Below, one piece after another: positions 1-6,785 of a stretch of 42,190 nucleotides of DNA (position 1 is its first letter; every line of letters begins with the position of its first letter). The stretch is from Cupriavidus necator. GTDB lineage: Bacteria > Pseudomonadota > Gammaproteobacteria > Burkholderiales > Burkholderiaceae. The stretch lies in NCBI RefSeq assembly GCF_013141915.1, contig NZ_SROX01000030.1, forward strand, positions 1 to 42,190. Reading direction: 5' to 3'. The notes under the pieces were generated by a model. It saw only the letters and a program-made list of their open reading frames with translations, searched no databases and had not been told where the DNA came from. Made by a program: the position numbers and the translations under genes.

Positions 1-3
1 TTG

Positions 4-48
4 AGATAATGCTGGCTCACCGGTCAAATCCACGGTGAGCCTTTATCT
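4..48. terminator. Hairpin, probable bidirectional terminator of a gene left of the window
   Basis: A 9-bp perfect stem, GGCTCACCG at 14-22 with CGGTGAGCC at 33-41, has a 10-nt loop. It is extended by AGATAA (4-9) pairing with TTATCT (43-48). The short T-rich run after the stem on both strands fits intrinsic termination. No gene lies left of it inside the window, so what it terminates is inferred. Confidence 0.55.
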
Positions 49-120
49 GCCCTGAACACAAAAACGCTGACAGGCCCCGGATCGCGATCCGTATAAATTT
101 CAGACGGAGGAATAAGCAAA

Positions 121-645
121 GTGAAATCGAGCAAGCTTTTTCCAGCAGACGGTGGTTGTGCCTGCCAGTCCGTTCGATATCGCATTGAAACACCACCTCT
201 GTTTGTACACTGCTGCCACTGCCGCTGGTGCCAGAGAGAGACGGGAGCTTCATTTGCCCTCAATGCAATGATTGAAGCAGACCGGGTCTCGCTCTTGTCT
301 GGAGAGCCGGAGATTGTCGACACGCCGTCGGCAAGTGGCCGGGGGCAAATGATTGCTAGATGCCCGAAGTGCCGTGTCGCTGTGTGGAGCAGCTATGCGG
401 GGTCCGGGCCGATACTACGCTTTGTGCGTGTTGGCACACTGGACAATCCAGACTTGCTCCCCCCGGATATTCACATCTACACATCATCGAAGCAACCCTG
501 GGTCATTATCCCGGAGACCGTGCCATCCGTTATGGAGTACTACGATCGCGAGCAGTACTGGACAGCGGAGAGTCTGGAGCGGCGCCTGGCGATACTCCCA
601 AAGATCAAGGCTTATCAAGCCAAGCGTCAGCGGGCGGGAAGCTAA
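121..645 (+). CDS. GFA-family (CENP-V/GFA fold) zinc-binding protein
   Basis: A 174-aa cytoplasmic protein of the glutathione-dependent formaldehyde-activating (GFA/CENP-V) fold. The zinc-ligand cysteines are in family order: C13 and C15 (CxC), C32/C34 and C37 in HCCHCRWCQ, and C81 and C84 (CxxC). The family has a structural and a second zinc site, but most members have no proven formaldehyde activity, so no substrate is assigned. The third cluster is followed by Arg rather than the usual Gly. The start is GTG at 121, chosen because GGAGGAA sits about 10 nt upstream. The gene is less GC-rich than the region after 5 kb, and its right-hand flank to 821 is non-coding. It stands alone, with no operon partner visible. 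Confidence 0.85.
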   Translation: MKSSKLFPADGGCACQSVRYRIETPPLFVHCCHCRWCQRETGASFALNAMIEADRVSLLSGEPEIVDTPSASGRGQMIARCPKCRVAVWSSYAGSGPILRFVRVGTLDNPDLLPPDIHIYTSSKQPWVIIPETVPSVMEYYDREQYWTAESLERRLAILPKIKAYQAKRQRAGS

Positions 646-659
646 CGATTCGCTCTAAG

Positions 660-764
660 CCGAAGCGCGCTTCGCGCTCGGACTGACTATGGCGTTCCAA
701 CGGCAGGCTCATCTCGGCCAAGCGGTTGGTAACGGAGCCGACCGGTCTCCATGCGGAGACCGGT
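660..764. other. Two strong hairpins between the GFA gene and the EF-hand gene
   Basis: Hairpin 1 (660-681) pairs AGCGCG (664-669) with CGCGCT (673-678), flanked by CCG/CGG with one bulge. Hairpin 2 (741-764) is a perfect 10-bp stem, ACCGGTCTCC and GGAGACCGGT, around the loop ATGC. Neither is followed by a clear T run. They lie between convergent genes and may act as RNA 3'-end structures. The rest of 646-821 shows no gene. Confidence 0.4.
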
Positions 765-821
765 GCGTCGGAGATGCTAAAGCGATTCTGTGTCCGGGCA
801 TGCCGCGGGCGCGGCGCTCAC

Positions 822-1178
822 TCAGTTCCAGACAGGATTTTCATTCTGCATCTGTGCCTTGGTCTTCGACTGCCAGTACGCGCCGATCTGACGTTGTGTT
901 ACGTAGCCCCGCTTCCTGGCGTCGATCTTGTCAAAGCGCTTGTAGACCTCCGGCATGCCTGCCTCGGCTTCCTCGCGGCTGAGTTTCCCGTCATGGTTGG
1001 CGTCGGCCGCCTTGAACTTTTCGTCGATCAGGGCCTTGGCCTGGGCGGTGGTCGGCGGCGCAGCCGGCACCTGGGCCGCATCCGCGCCCTTGGCGGGTTG
1101 CGGCTGCTGCGCGCTCGCTGCGCCAAAAACGAGCACCATGGCAACGAAGCCCGCCGCCGACATTTTACGAACGATCAT
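822..1178 (-). CDS. Small exported EF-hand protein
   Basis: A 118-aa protein with an N-terminal hydrophobic signal sequence ending near ASAQ (residues 21-24), so it is probably periplasmic. Residues 59-70 form a canonical 12-residue EF-hand calcium loop: D59, N61, D63, G64 and the terminal acidic E70. A second loop starting at D86 is degenerate, with Arg or Lys where oxygen ligands are expected, and probably does not bind calcium. The start at 1178 has AGGAGA just upstream. It is the last of four minus-strand genes for exported proteins, 90 bp after the duplicated-domain gene. A calcium-sensing or structural role is inference; no enzyme domain is visible. Confidence 0.8.
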   Translation of the reverse strand: MIVRKMSAAGFVAMVLVFGAASAQQPQPAKGADAAQVPAAPPTTAQAKALIDEKFKAADANHDGKLSREEAEAGMPEVYKRFDKIDARKRGYVTQRQIGAYWQSKTKAQMQNENPVWN

Positions 1179-1268
1179 GTTTTATCTCCTCGAGTATTTG
1201 TGGTTCTACCTTGCCTTCCCGCCAAAATTGCCTGGCCGTCACTGACCGCAGATGCGTCTTCTGTCCTG

Positions 1269-1856
1269 CTATTTGCCGGCGGCCGGCTGCACCGACACCG
1301 CCAGGGCTTCCGTATAAACCGCCTGGACCCGATCGCCCTTCTTGATGTGCTTGAGTCGCTCCGGATCGTCAACCACCAGGTCGACCGTACGTCCTTTTGG
1401 ACCCTTCAGGGTAACGGTCCTGGCAGTGGCGTTCACCGCGACAACGTCAGCTGTGGCCGTTACTTCCCGACCCACGGTGCCACCAGGCTTGGCGCCGGGT
1501 GCCGAGCGGTCCGACATTTCGCGCTCTTGCATGGCAAGCGGCCCGCTGCCCTTTTGCAAGCTCAGGCTCAGGGCTTCCCGGTACTCGACAGTCACGGTAT
1601 CGCCGACCTTTAACTGGTCAAAGTTCCGGGCTTCGTCGCCGACCACCAGGTCCACCACCTTGCCGTCTTTCCTCTTCAGTGAAACCGTTCGTGTCGACGC
1701 ATCGATCCTGGCGATCTTGGCGGTCACCTTGGATGTGCCCGTCGCCTTCATCTGGCCGGGGGCCTGCGAGACGTCCATCTTCGTTTCAGGCTGCGCCCAA
1801 GCCGACGCCGTAGCCGCCATCATCACGGCCACGGCCAGCAGTGTCTTACTTTTCAT
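1269..1856 (-). CDS. Exported protein with an internally duplicated ~60-aa domain
   Basis: A 195-aa protein with a Sec signal peptide (residues 1-21, cleavage near AWA). The mature part holds two copies of one module, about residues 43-101 and 131-189. Both read as T-x-x-A-x-(V/I)-x-x-(I/V)-(D/N)-A-x-(T/A)-RTV-(S/T)-LK, then VDLVV, then KxGD, then YxEALxxS. The spacing suggests a small beta-barrel, but I cannot name a family. The start at 1856 is preferred over an upstream ATG at 1934 because it begins the signal peptide and has AAGGGAGAG before it. It is 100 bp downstream of the DUF2950 gene and on the same strand. Function unknown. Confidence 0.75.
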   Translation of the reverse strand: MKSKTLLAVAVMMAATASAWAQPETKMDVSQAPGQMKATGTSKVTAKIARIDASTRTVSLKRKDGKVVDLVVGDEARNFDQLKVGDTVTVEYREALSLSLQKGSGPLAMQEREMSDRSAPGAKPGGTVGREVTATADVVAVNATARTVTLKGPKGRTVDLVVDDPERLKHIKKGDRVQAVYTEALAVSVQPAAGK

Positions 1857-1956
1857 GCCGCTCTCCCTTTCGTCTTCCATTGTCAATCTTCCGCGGACCT
1901 GGCACCTGCCGCAACCGGCTGCTGCGGCGCGCATCAGGACTGCATGACCGTGCGCG

Positions 1957-2874
1957 TCATGGCGTCACCTCGGTCCAGCCCGGGCCCGGGTCAAAGGCCC
2001 GGATCGACAGCGCCCGGCCCCGGCTGTCCGGGCCAAGGTCGCGCTCGAAGACGCGTCCGTCATGACTGACCATGAAGCTCTTGATCCCGGTATCGCCATA
2101 GCGAACCGGCCACGCAATCACGGCAAAGCCACCGAATAGCTTGCCATTCACGAGATAGTCGTACTGGCCACCCGGTGCGTGGCTTCCCTGCGAAGTCAGT
2201 AGCTTGAAGTGATAACCGTAATAACCGCCCTGCCCCGCGTTGCGCATGGTTGCCTCAAGAAAGGCGGGCCCGAGCGGGCTTTGCGGTTCGCCGAGCTTTG
2301 TCGGCCAGTACAGGCCGTCGCGCTTGCCAGGCGAACTGGTGAGCCTGGCTGCGTACAGCGACACACCGCTGGTCTGCCGGCTCATCTGCGCATAGTCGTT
2401 CTGCGCATCGCAAAGCGCCAGCAAGGTCTGCATCACCGCCAGTTCGTTGCGGCCGATGCGGCGCACACGCATTTCCTCAACCCCCGCGCGCGTATCGAAA
2501 TGCCAACCTTTGGCAGTCTTTACCAGGGGAATCGGCAACGTCCAGTCGTCTTTTCCGGTCACAATGCGAGCGCGGTTGTCCCCTTCACGCCGAATGGCGT
2601 GTGCCTGGCTCCATGACTCAAGGAACCGGTAGCGAATCTCCGCGCCCACCGGTGGGATCAGGTTGTGATAGCTGGAGCCAAGCAGCGATTTCACCGCCTC
2701 ATCATCACTGGTGGCCACCGCTTCGCCAAAGGCGTTCATCGCCGCTTCGGGTGAGCTGAAACTCTTCTGCGCAGCGGCCGGCGCCATGCCCAGAATGAGC
2801 AACGCAAGCACCTGGGCGATGGCACTGCCCCAGGCACAAGGCCGGCACGCAGAAGATCGTGGTATCAAAGGCAT
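1957..2874 (-). CDS. DUF2950 family exported protein
   Basis: A 305-aa protein with an N-terminal hydrophobic segment ending near PAAAQ (residues 33-36), so it is likely exported to the periplasm. The rest matches DUF2950: an early SPEAAMNAFGEAV segment, the central RRIGRNELAVMQTLLA and CDAQNDYA region, and late GGYYGYHFK and FAVIAWPVRYGDTGIKSF motifs. The family's biochemical role is not known. The gene starts 17 bp after the end of the DUF3300 gene on the same strand, so the two are almost certainly co-transcribed. This adjacency supports a shared envelope function but does not define it. Confidence 0.85.
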   Translation of the reverse strand: MPLIPRSSACRPCAWGSAIAQVLALLILGMAPAAAQKSFSSPEAAMNAFGEAVATSDDEAVKSLLGSSYHNLIPPVGAEIRYRFLESWSQAHAIRREGDNRARIVTGKDDWTLPIPLVKTAKGWHFDTRAGVEEMRVRRIGRNELAVMQTLLALCDAQNDYAQMSRQTSGVSLYAARLTSSPGKRDGLYWPTKLGEPQSPLGPAFLEATMRNAGQGGYYGYHFKLLTSQGSHAPGGQYDYLVNGKLFGGFAVIAWPVRYGDTGIKSFMVSHDGRVFERDLGPDSRGRALSIRAFDPGPGWTEVTP

Positions 2875-2891
2875 GATCGTGTTTCCCCGGA

Positions 2892-4277
2892 TTAGCGCCT
2901 GCCGCCACGACCGCCGCCACCGCCACCACGGCCGCCACGACCGCCGCCACCGCTGAATCCACCGCCGTGGCCACCGGCACCACTGAATCCACTGCTGCTT
3001 CTGCCCGCGCCGCTTTGGCGTTGCGCAATCGACTGCGCGCTGGACCTGCCTCGGTCAAGATCCCGCTGCGCCGCCGCGCCGCCTGCGCCTACGCCCTGGA
3101 ACGCGTTATCGCGTCCACCGCCTGCACCGCCTTCGCGTCCGCCTGCAGCTCCGGCACGATCCGACACGCCTCCGCGATCGCCGGCACCGCCGCGATCGCC
3201 CACACCGCCACGATCGCCCACACCGCCACGATCGCCCACACCGCCGCGATCGCCCACACCGCCACGATCGCCCACACCGCCGCGATCGCCCACACCGCCC
3301 CCATCGCGACCACGGAACTCGTTGCGCCTGTCGGCACCGGCCCCACTCCTGCCGCCGAACTTCTCACGCGAGGCATTATCGCGGTACGACACGCCTTTTC
3401 GATGTGCGGCGTCGTGCTGCCATTTTCCACCGGCCTGCACCTTGGTGCGGTCGAAGTTGCGATCGATGTTGGTAGCTCTGTTAACGTTGACGTTCACGTC
3501 GCCGCCGCCCCAGTTGCAGTTGCCGAAGATGGCTCCGGCCGCTGCCAGGCCAACGCCCCATGCCAACCCGGTGGCAAGGGCTGCGCCGGGATAGTAGGCC
3601 GGATATGGCGGCCAGTAATAAGGCGGATAAGCGGGATAGCTCCAGGCGCCGTAAACCACGCTCGGATTGTAGGCAGGCACGTAAATGACCTCCGGGTTCG
3701 CCGGCTCGATCCGTACGATGCTCTGAGGGGGCGGCCCCGCCGTCGTCACCTGGCCCTGAGCCGGGGCGGGAGGCGGCGCAGATTCCACAATCACCTTCTG
3801 CTGTTGGTTCGACTGGAGGTTGCCCGATTGCTGGGCGCGCGCCCGCAGCCGCTGCACCGCTGCCAGCACGTCCTTCTCCTGGCCCAGGAAGGCGTCGCCA
3901 AGCTTCTGCGTCCAGTCGAGCTTGTCGCTCATTGGCTCGAGCGCCTGTGGAAAGGCAACCAGCGACTTTACGCTGACATCCCATGGCTGGCTCTCGACCG
4001 CCTTGACGGCGGCATCGCCTTTCACCTTCGGGTTAGCCTTGACCCAGCGCGCAGCCTGCACGATTTCCAGCGGATAGGTGGAAGCCATCAGGACCTGGGA
4101 CAACACGGAATCGGGGTAGAGCGCAATTGGCGCGACCAGCGCCTCGAGTTCCTCGGGCTTGAAGGGGGGCGCTTGCTCCGACCCAGCTTGCGCGCTTGCA
4201 CCGAACGAGACCAGCGTCAGGCTGGCGAAAAGCCAGGGTCGGACGTAAAGAAACAAACGCATCAGCCAACGGTTCAT
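2892..4277 (-). CDS. DUF3300 family exported protein with tandem-repeat region and Gly/Arg tail
   Basis: A 461-aa protein. Residues 1-30 are a long signal peptide (cleavage near ASAQA). Residues 35-160 form the DUF3300 core, with the recognisable LVAPIALYPDSVLSQVLMAS and YPLEIVQAARW segments. Next come a Pro/Tyr-rich part (PYYWPPYPAYYPG), a Gly/Ala hydrophobic stretch, and a low-complexity C-terminal third made of RGGVGD repeats and a terminal Gly/Arg tail. The start at 4277 has GGAGG 9 nt upstream. It is the first gene of the exported cluster and lies 17 bp from DUF2950. The core's role is unknown; the C-terminal third looks disordered and positively charged. Confidence 0.85.
   Translation of the reverse strand: MNRWLMRLFLYVRPWLFASLTLVSFGASAQAGSEQAPPFKPEELEALVAPIALYPDSVLSQVLMASTYPLEIVQAARWVKANPKVKGDAAVKAVESQPWDVSVKSLVAFPQALEPMSDKLDWTQKLGDAFLGQEKDVLAAVQRLRARAQQSGNLQSNQQQKVIVESAPPPAPAQGQVTTAGPPPQSIVRIEPANPEVIYVPAYNPSVVYGAWSYPAYPPYYWPPYPAYYPGAALATGLAWGVGLAAAGAIFGNCNWGGGDVNVNVNRATNIDRNFDRTKVQAGGKWQHDAAHRKGVSYRDNASREKFGGRSGAGADRRNEFRGRDGGGVGDRGGVGDRGGVGDRGGVGDRGGVGDRGGVGDRGGAGDRGGVSDRAGAAGGREGGAGGGRDNAFQGVGAGGAAAQRDLDRGRSSAQSIAQRQSGAGRSSSGFSGAGGHGGGFSGGGGRGGRGGGGGGRGGRR
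3176..3301 (-). repeat. 18-bp tandem repeat, 7 units, inside the DUF3300 gene
   Basis: GATCGCC recurs at 3176, 3194, 3212, 3230, 3248, 3266 and 3284, an exact 18-bp period over 126 bp. Middle units are nearly identical; end units diverge. It stays in frame and encodes a six-residue G-D-R-G-G-V unit, so unit gain or loss would change protein length without a frameshift. Confidence 0.95.
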
Positions 4278-4598
4278 CCCCAGGCCTCCACCATTTGCCG
4301 TTCACCACATCGGGCTTCTTCATGCCCGGGGGCCGCGCAGGCCAGGAAGGACGGGCCGACAAAGGCCCTGGCCGCCCAGTTCTGGTCAGATGCCTTGCCG
4401 CGCCCGGCGGGAAAGATCACTTGGGCCAGTCCCGTGGACGGAAGCGCATCGGTTCCTGCGCTACGGATGTTGCGCCATCCCGGGAGGGAAGCCGGACAAC
4501 AGGTGTTCTCTATCGTCCTCATGCCAACTCTAGCCGTATGCTTCGCTGACACCTATGAAATCTTTTCGAAGCCGAAATAAGAAATTTCCGATGCCGCC
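4278..4598. other. Intergenic stretch without a supported gene
   Basis: The stretch between the divergent DUF3300 and TetR genes holds the upstream region of the exported cluster. Reading frames here lack both family resemblance and ribosome sites. I see no clear terminator or repeat. The TetR promoter begins at its right edge. Confidence 0.5.
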
Positions 4599-4643
4599 AT
4601 GACAAAGAGGCGATGCGCCGCTATATTGGGAACAATCATTTCC
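4599..4643 (+). promoter_or_regulatory. tetR promoter with overlapping operator-like dyad (site 1)
   Basis: The -35-like ATGACA (4599-4604), a 17-bp spacer and the -10 TATATT (4622-4627) form a good sigma-70 promoter. The next base begins the imperfect dyad GGGAACAATCATTTCC (4628-4643), so a bound dimer would cover the start point. A similar 16-mer follows a -10-like box before the next gene. The match suggests autoregulation by the adjacent TetR protein (inference). Confidence 0.6.
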
Positions 4644-4663
4644 TAATTAACCGGTCCACCGGC

Positions 4664-5287
4664 ATGACCGCAACCCATCCCGAAGTATCCACACGCGCAC
4701 GCGGCCGGGGCCGCCCGCGCGAGTTCAACGTCGAGCAGGCGCTCGACCGGGCAGTGCGCGTGTTCAGCGAACGCGGTTACCACGGCACTTCGATCACCGA
4801 TCTCACCGACGCCATGGGCCTCGCGCAAGGCAGTCTCTACAAGGCATTCAAGGATAAACAATCGCTGTTCCTGGCGGCGTTCGATCGCTACCGGGCCCAG
4901 CGGGCGGAGAAGCTGCACCGGATCAGCGATAACGCCGGCACCGGCCTGGATCGCCTTCGCGCCACGCTGGACTTCTATGCCGACTCCGCCCAGGGCGCGG
5001 CCGGTCGGCAAGGGTGTCTGGTTGTCGGCAGCACCGTGGAACTGTGTGCATTTGACAAACCAGTGGCCGACCACATCGCTGCCGCGCTGTCGCGCAACGA
5101 GGCGTTACTGGCTGAACTGATCCGCCAAGGCCAGGAAGACGGCTCGATCGCGGCCCATGTGAATGTCGAAGCGACTGCGCAGATGCTGCTGTGCCTGACG
5201 CAAGGCATGCGCGTCGTCGGCAAGACCGGGCGCAGCCGCGAACAGATGCAAGCCGTGGCGGCCGTTGCACTCAAGGCATTAGCCTGA
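4664..5287 (+). CDS. TetR/AcrR-family transcriptional regulator
   Basis: A 207-aa DNA-binding regulator. The N-terminal TetR helix-turn-helix spans about residues 22-70, with RGRPREFNVEQALDRAVRVF, the GYHGTSITDLTDAMGLAQGS turn and the YKAFKDKQSLF end typical of the family. The C-terminal part is the variable ligand-binding/dimer domain, so the inducer cannot be read. The start is the ATG at 4664; an in-frame ATG at 4613 lies upstream of the -10 box and cannot be used if that promoter is correct. It probably represses itself and the reductase gene 57 bp downstream, because both have the same type of dyad at the same place. Confidence 0.9.
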   Translation: MTATHPEVSTRARGRGRPREFNVEQALDRAVRVFSERGYHGTSITDLTDAMGLAQGSLYKAFKDKQSLFLAAFDRYRAQRAEKLHRISDNAGTGLDRLRATLDFYADSAQGAAGRQGCLVVGSTVELCAFDKPVADHIAAALSRNEALLAELIRQGQEDGSIAAHVNVEATAQMLLCLTQGMRVVGKTGRSREQMQAVAAVALKALA

Positions 5288-5299
5288 AAATTTTTTGTC

Positions 5300-5321
5300 T
5301 ATTTAGGAAGCAATCGATTCC
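5300..5321 (+). promoter_or_regulatory. Operator-like dyad before the reductase gene (site 2)
   Basis: TATTTA (5300-5305), a possible -10, is followed immediately by GGAAGCAATCGATTCC (5306-5321), in which six of eight symmetric pairs match. It aligns without gaps to the dyad at 4628-4643 (GG, CAATC and TTCC conserved), in the same position after its -10. No good -35 is visible. It is a likely binding site of the adjacent TetR protein. Confidence 0.55.
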
Positions 5322-5344
5322 CTTTTGACCAAGGAGACCTCTCC

Positions 5345-6223
5345 ATGAAGATCGCTTTTTTGGGCCTCGGCACGATGGGTCTGCCAATGGCCACCAATTT
5401 GCTCAAGGCCGGCCACGCGATGCGTGGCTGGAATCGCTCGCCCATGCCGGTGGCGAAATTCAGAGCGCTCGGCGCGCAAAGCGCGGCCACACCGGTCGAG
5501 GCAGTGGCCGATGCGGACGTGTTGGTCTCGATGCTGGCCGACGACGAAGCCACCCGTGCCACGATACTGGATGCACAGACACTGCCCGCGCTAAAGCGGG
5601 GAGCGATCCATGTCAACATGGCCACGATATCGGTGGCCCTGGCAGCCGAACTGGCTGCGTTACACCACGCGCAAGGCGTGGGCTACGTTGCCGCCCCGGT
5701 GCTCGGACGGGTAAACGTGGCAGAAGCGGGGCGGCTCAACATCCTGGCTGCCGGCAATTCCGAGGCCATTGCAACCGTGCAGCCGCTGCTGGATGTACTC
5801 GGGCAAAAGACCTGGCATCTGGGCGAACGGCCAGAACAGGCCAATGCTGCCAAGCTTGCCGTGAACTTCATGATTGCCAGCGCCATCGGTACGATGGGCG
5901 AAGCCGTGGCACTGGCGCACGGCCACGGGGTGGACAAGGTCCGCTTTCTGGAAATGGTCACGTCTACGGCCTTCGCGGCTCCAGTCTACAAGGGCTATGG
6001 TCAGGCCATCGCCGAAGAGCGCTTCGAGCCAGCCGGTTTCAAGCTGGCGCTGGGCTTCAAAGACGTGCGCCTGGCGCTGGAAGCTGCGGAACAGGTTAAC
6101 GTTCCCCTTCCTCTAGCGAGTACTCTGAGCGATACGCATATCGAAAGCCTTGCGCATGGCGAAGGCCACCTGGATTGGGCAGCGCTGTCGCGCACGTCCG
6201 CACGCCGTGCCGGGCAGGCCTGA
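5345..6223 (+). CDS. NAD(P)-dependent beta-hydroxyacid dehydrogenase family oxidoreductase
   Basis: A 292-aa cytosolic enzyme of the 6-phosphogluconate dehydrogenase / 3-hydroxyisobutyrate dehydrogenase superfamily. The Rossmann dinucleotide motif GLGTMG is at residues 7-12. The substrate-loop region reads APVLGRVNVAEAGRL (about 117-131), where classic members have a DAPVSGG-type sequence. The catalytic Lys and helper Asn are K170 and N174 in KLAVN. The C-terminal domain is all-helical. The start at 5345 has AAGGAGA 8 nt upstream. The altered substrate loop makes classic 3-hydroxyisobutyrate dehydrogenase unlikely; an imine-reductase-like or short-chain semialdehyde/hydroxyacid reductase is possible. 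Likely controlled by the TetR protein encoded upstream. Confidence 0.88.
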   Translation: MKIAFLGLGTMGLPMATNLLKAGHAMRGWNRSPMPVAKFRALGAQSAATPVEAVADADVLVSMLADDEATRATILDAQTLPALKRGAIHVNMATISVALAAELAALHHAQGVGYVAAPVLGRVNVAEAGRLNILAAGNSEAIATVQPLLDVLGQKTWHLGERPEQANAAKLAVNFMIASAIGTMGEAVALAHGHGVDKVRFLEMVTSTAFAAPVYKGYGQAIAEERFEPAGFKLALGFKDVRLALEAAEQVNVPLPLASTLSDTHIESLAHGEGHLDWAALSRTSARRAGQA

Positions 6224-6453
6224 ACTGTCACCGCACCTGCGACCGGATCGCAGGACCGGGTTGCCACGTATTCGAAGGCCAGGCCGCTACTGCAGCGGCC
6301 GGCCAAATCCAGACCGACCACTTTACGTTAGAGGACTGTTCTGGCTCAGTTGAAATGTCCGAGCTGGCCCGGACAACCTGTGCGCCCCCCCCCGCCAAGA
6401 AGCTTCCGTGCCACCGACACCCTCGGCAGAAGCGACGACTCGAACTGCGTCCC
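6224..6453. other. Intergenic stretch upstream of the efflux operon promoter
   Basis: No gene is supported between the reductase and the promoter of the ytcA-mdtNOP operon. Long frames through it are extensions of mdtN's frame without start signals. There is no strong hairpin; a C-rich run lies near 6386-6395. Confidence 0.5.
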
Positions 6454-6484
6454 TTGGACAACCCGGTTTCCGCGCTGCTATATT
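6454..6484 (+). promoter_or_regulatory. Candidate promoter of the ytcA-mdtNOP operon
   Basis: TTGGAC (6454-6459) and TATATT (6479-6484) are separated by 19 bp, longer than ideal. A TGC directly before the -10 gives an extended -10 that could compensate. It lies 40 bp upstream of the first gene. No adjacent regulator gene or clear operator was found. Confidence 0.45.
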
Positions 6485-6524
6485 CCCGGATACTTCAAGT
6501 GTGCCTCACTGACCACCCCCACCC

Positions 6525-6785
6525 ATGGCTCGCTGGCTTCCGCTCGCAGCATTGGCTGTTCTCCTGCATGGCTGTGCCGGTGCACCTTCCTTTGCCTTGT
6601 TCGGCGCCTATTTTCCGCTCTGGCTGTTGAGCGCGCTGATCGGCATCCTGGGCGCCGTGCTCGCCTGGCGTGTCTTCATTGCAACCGGCTGGGCGGAGAC
6701 GGTCCGCTTCCAGCTGCTCGTCAATACGGCGATCGGCCTCATCGTTGCCGAAATCGTCTGGCTGATCGGTACGGGGCATCTATGA
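6525..6785 (+). CDS. ytcA: YtcA-family small inner-membrane/lipoprotein of the efflux operon
   Basis: An 86-aa protein. A short signal ends in a lipobox-like LLHGC (Cys at residue 17), followed by two hydrophobic membrane helices (about 28-52 and 65-83). The GAPSFALFGAYFPLWLL stretch and the size match the YtcA family. In Escherichia coli ytcA sits directly before mdtNOP, and the same order is seen here, which is strong support. Its role in the pump is not established. The stop overlaps the mdtN start as ATGA (6782-6785), indicating translational coupling. Confidence 0.82.
   Translation: MARWLPLAALAVLLHGCAGAPSFALFGAYFPLWLLSALIGILGAVLAWRVFIATGWAETVRFQLLVNTAIGLIVAEIVWLIGTGHL

Noticed and set aside
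3176..3301. Regularly spaced repeats considered as a CRISPR-like array
   Set aside because: Units are contiguous with no unique spacers, have an 18-bp period and stay in frame within a coding gene.
3089..3430. Minus-strand frame with a repeated V-W-A-I-type hydrophobic peptide that looks like a membrane protein
   Set aside because: It is the same tandem repeat in another frame of the same strand. The repetition is caused by the DNA, not by a membrane protein.
2967..4580. Long plus-strand frame opposite the DUF3300 gene, with repeated Ala/Thr/Ile peptide
   Set aside because: It is the antisense image of the 18-bp repeat and the Gly/Arg region. There is no ribosome site, and the DUF3300 frame has a signal peptide and family motifs.
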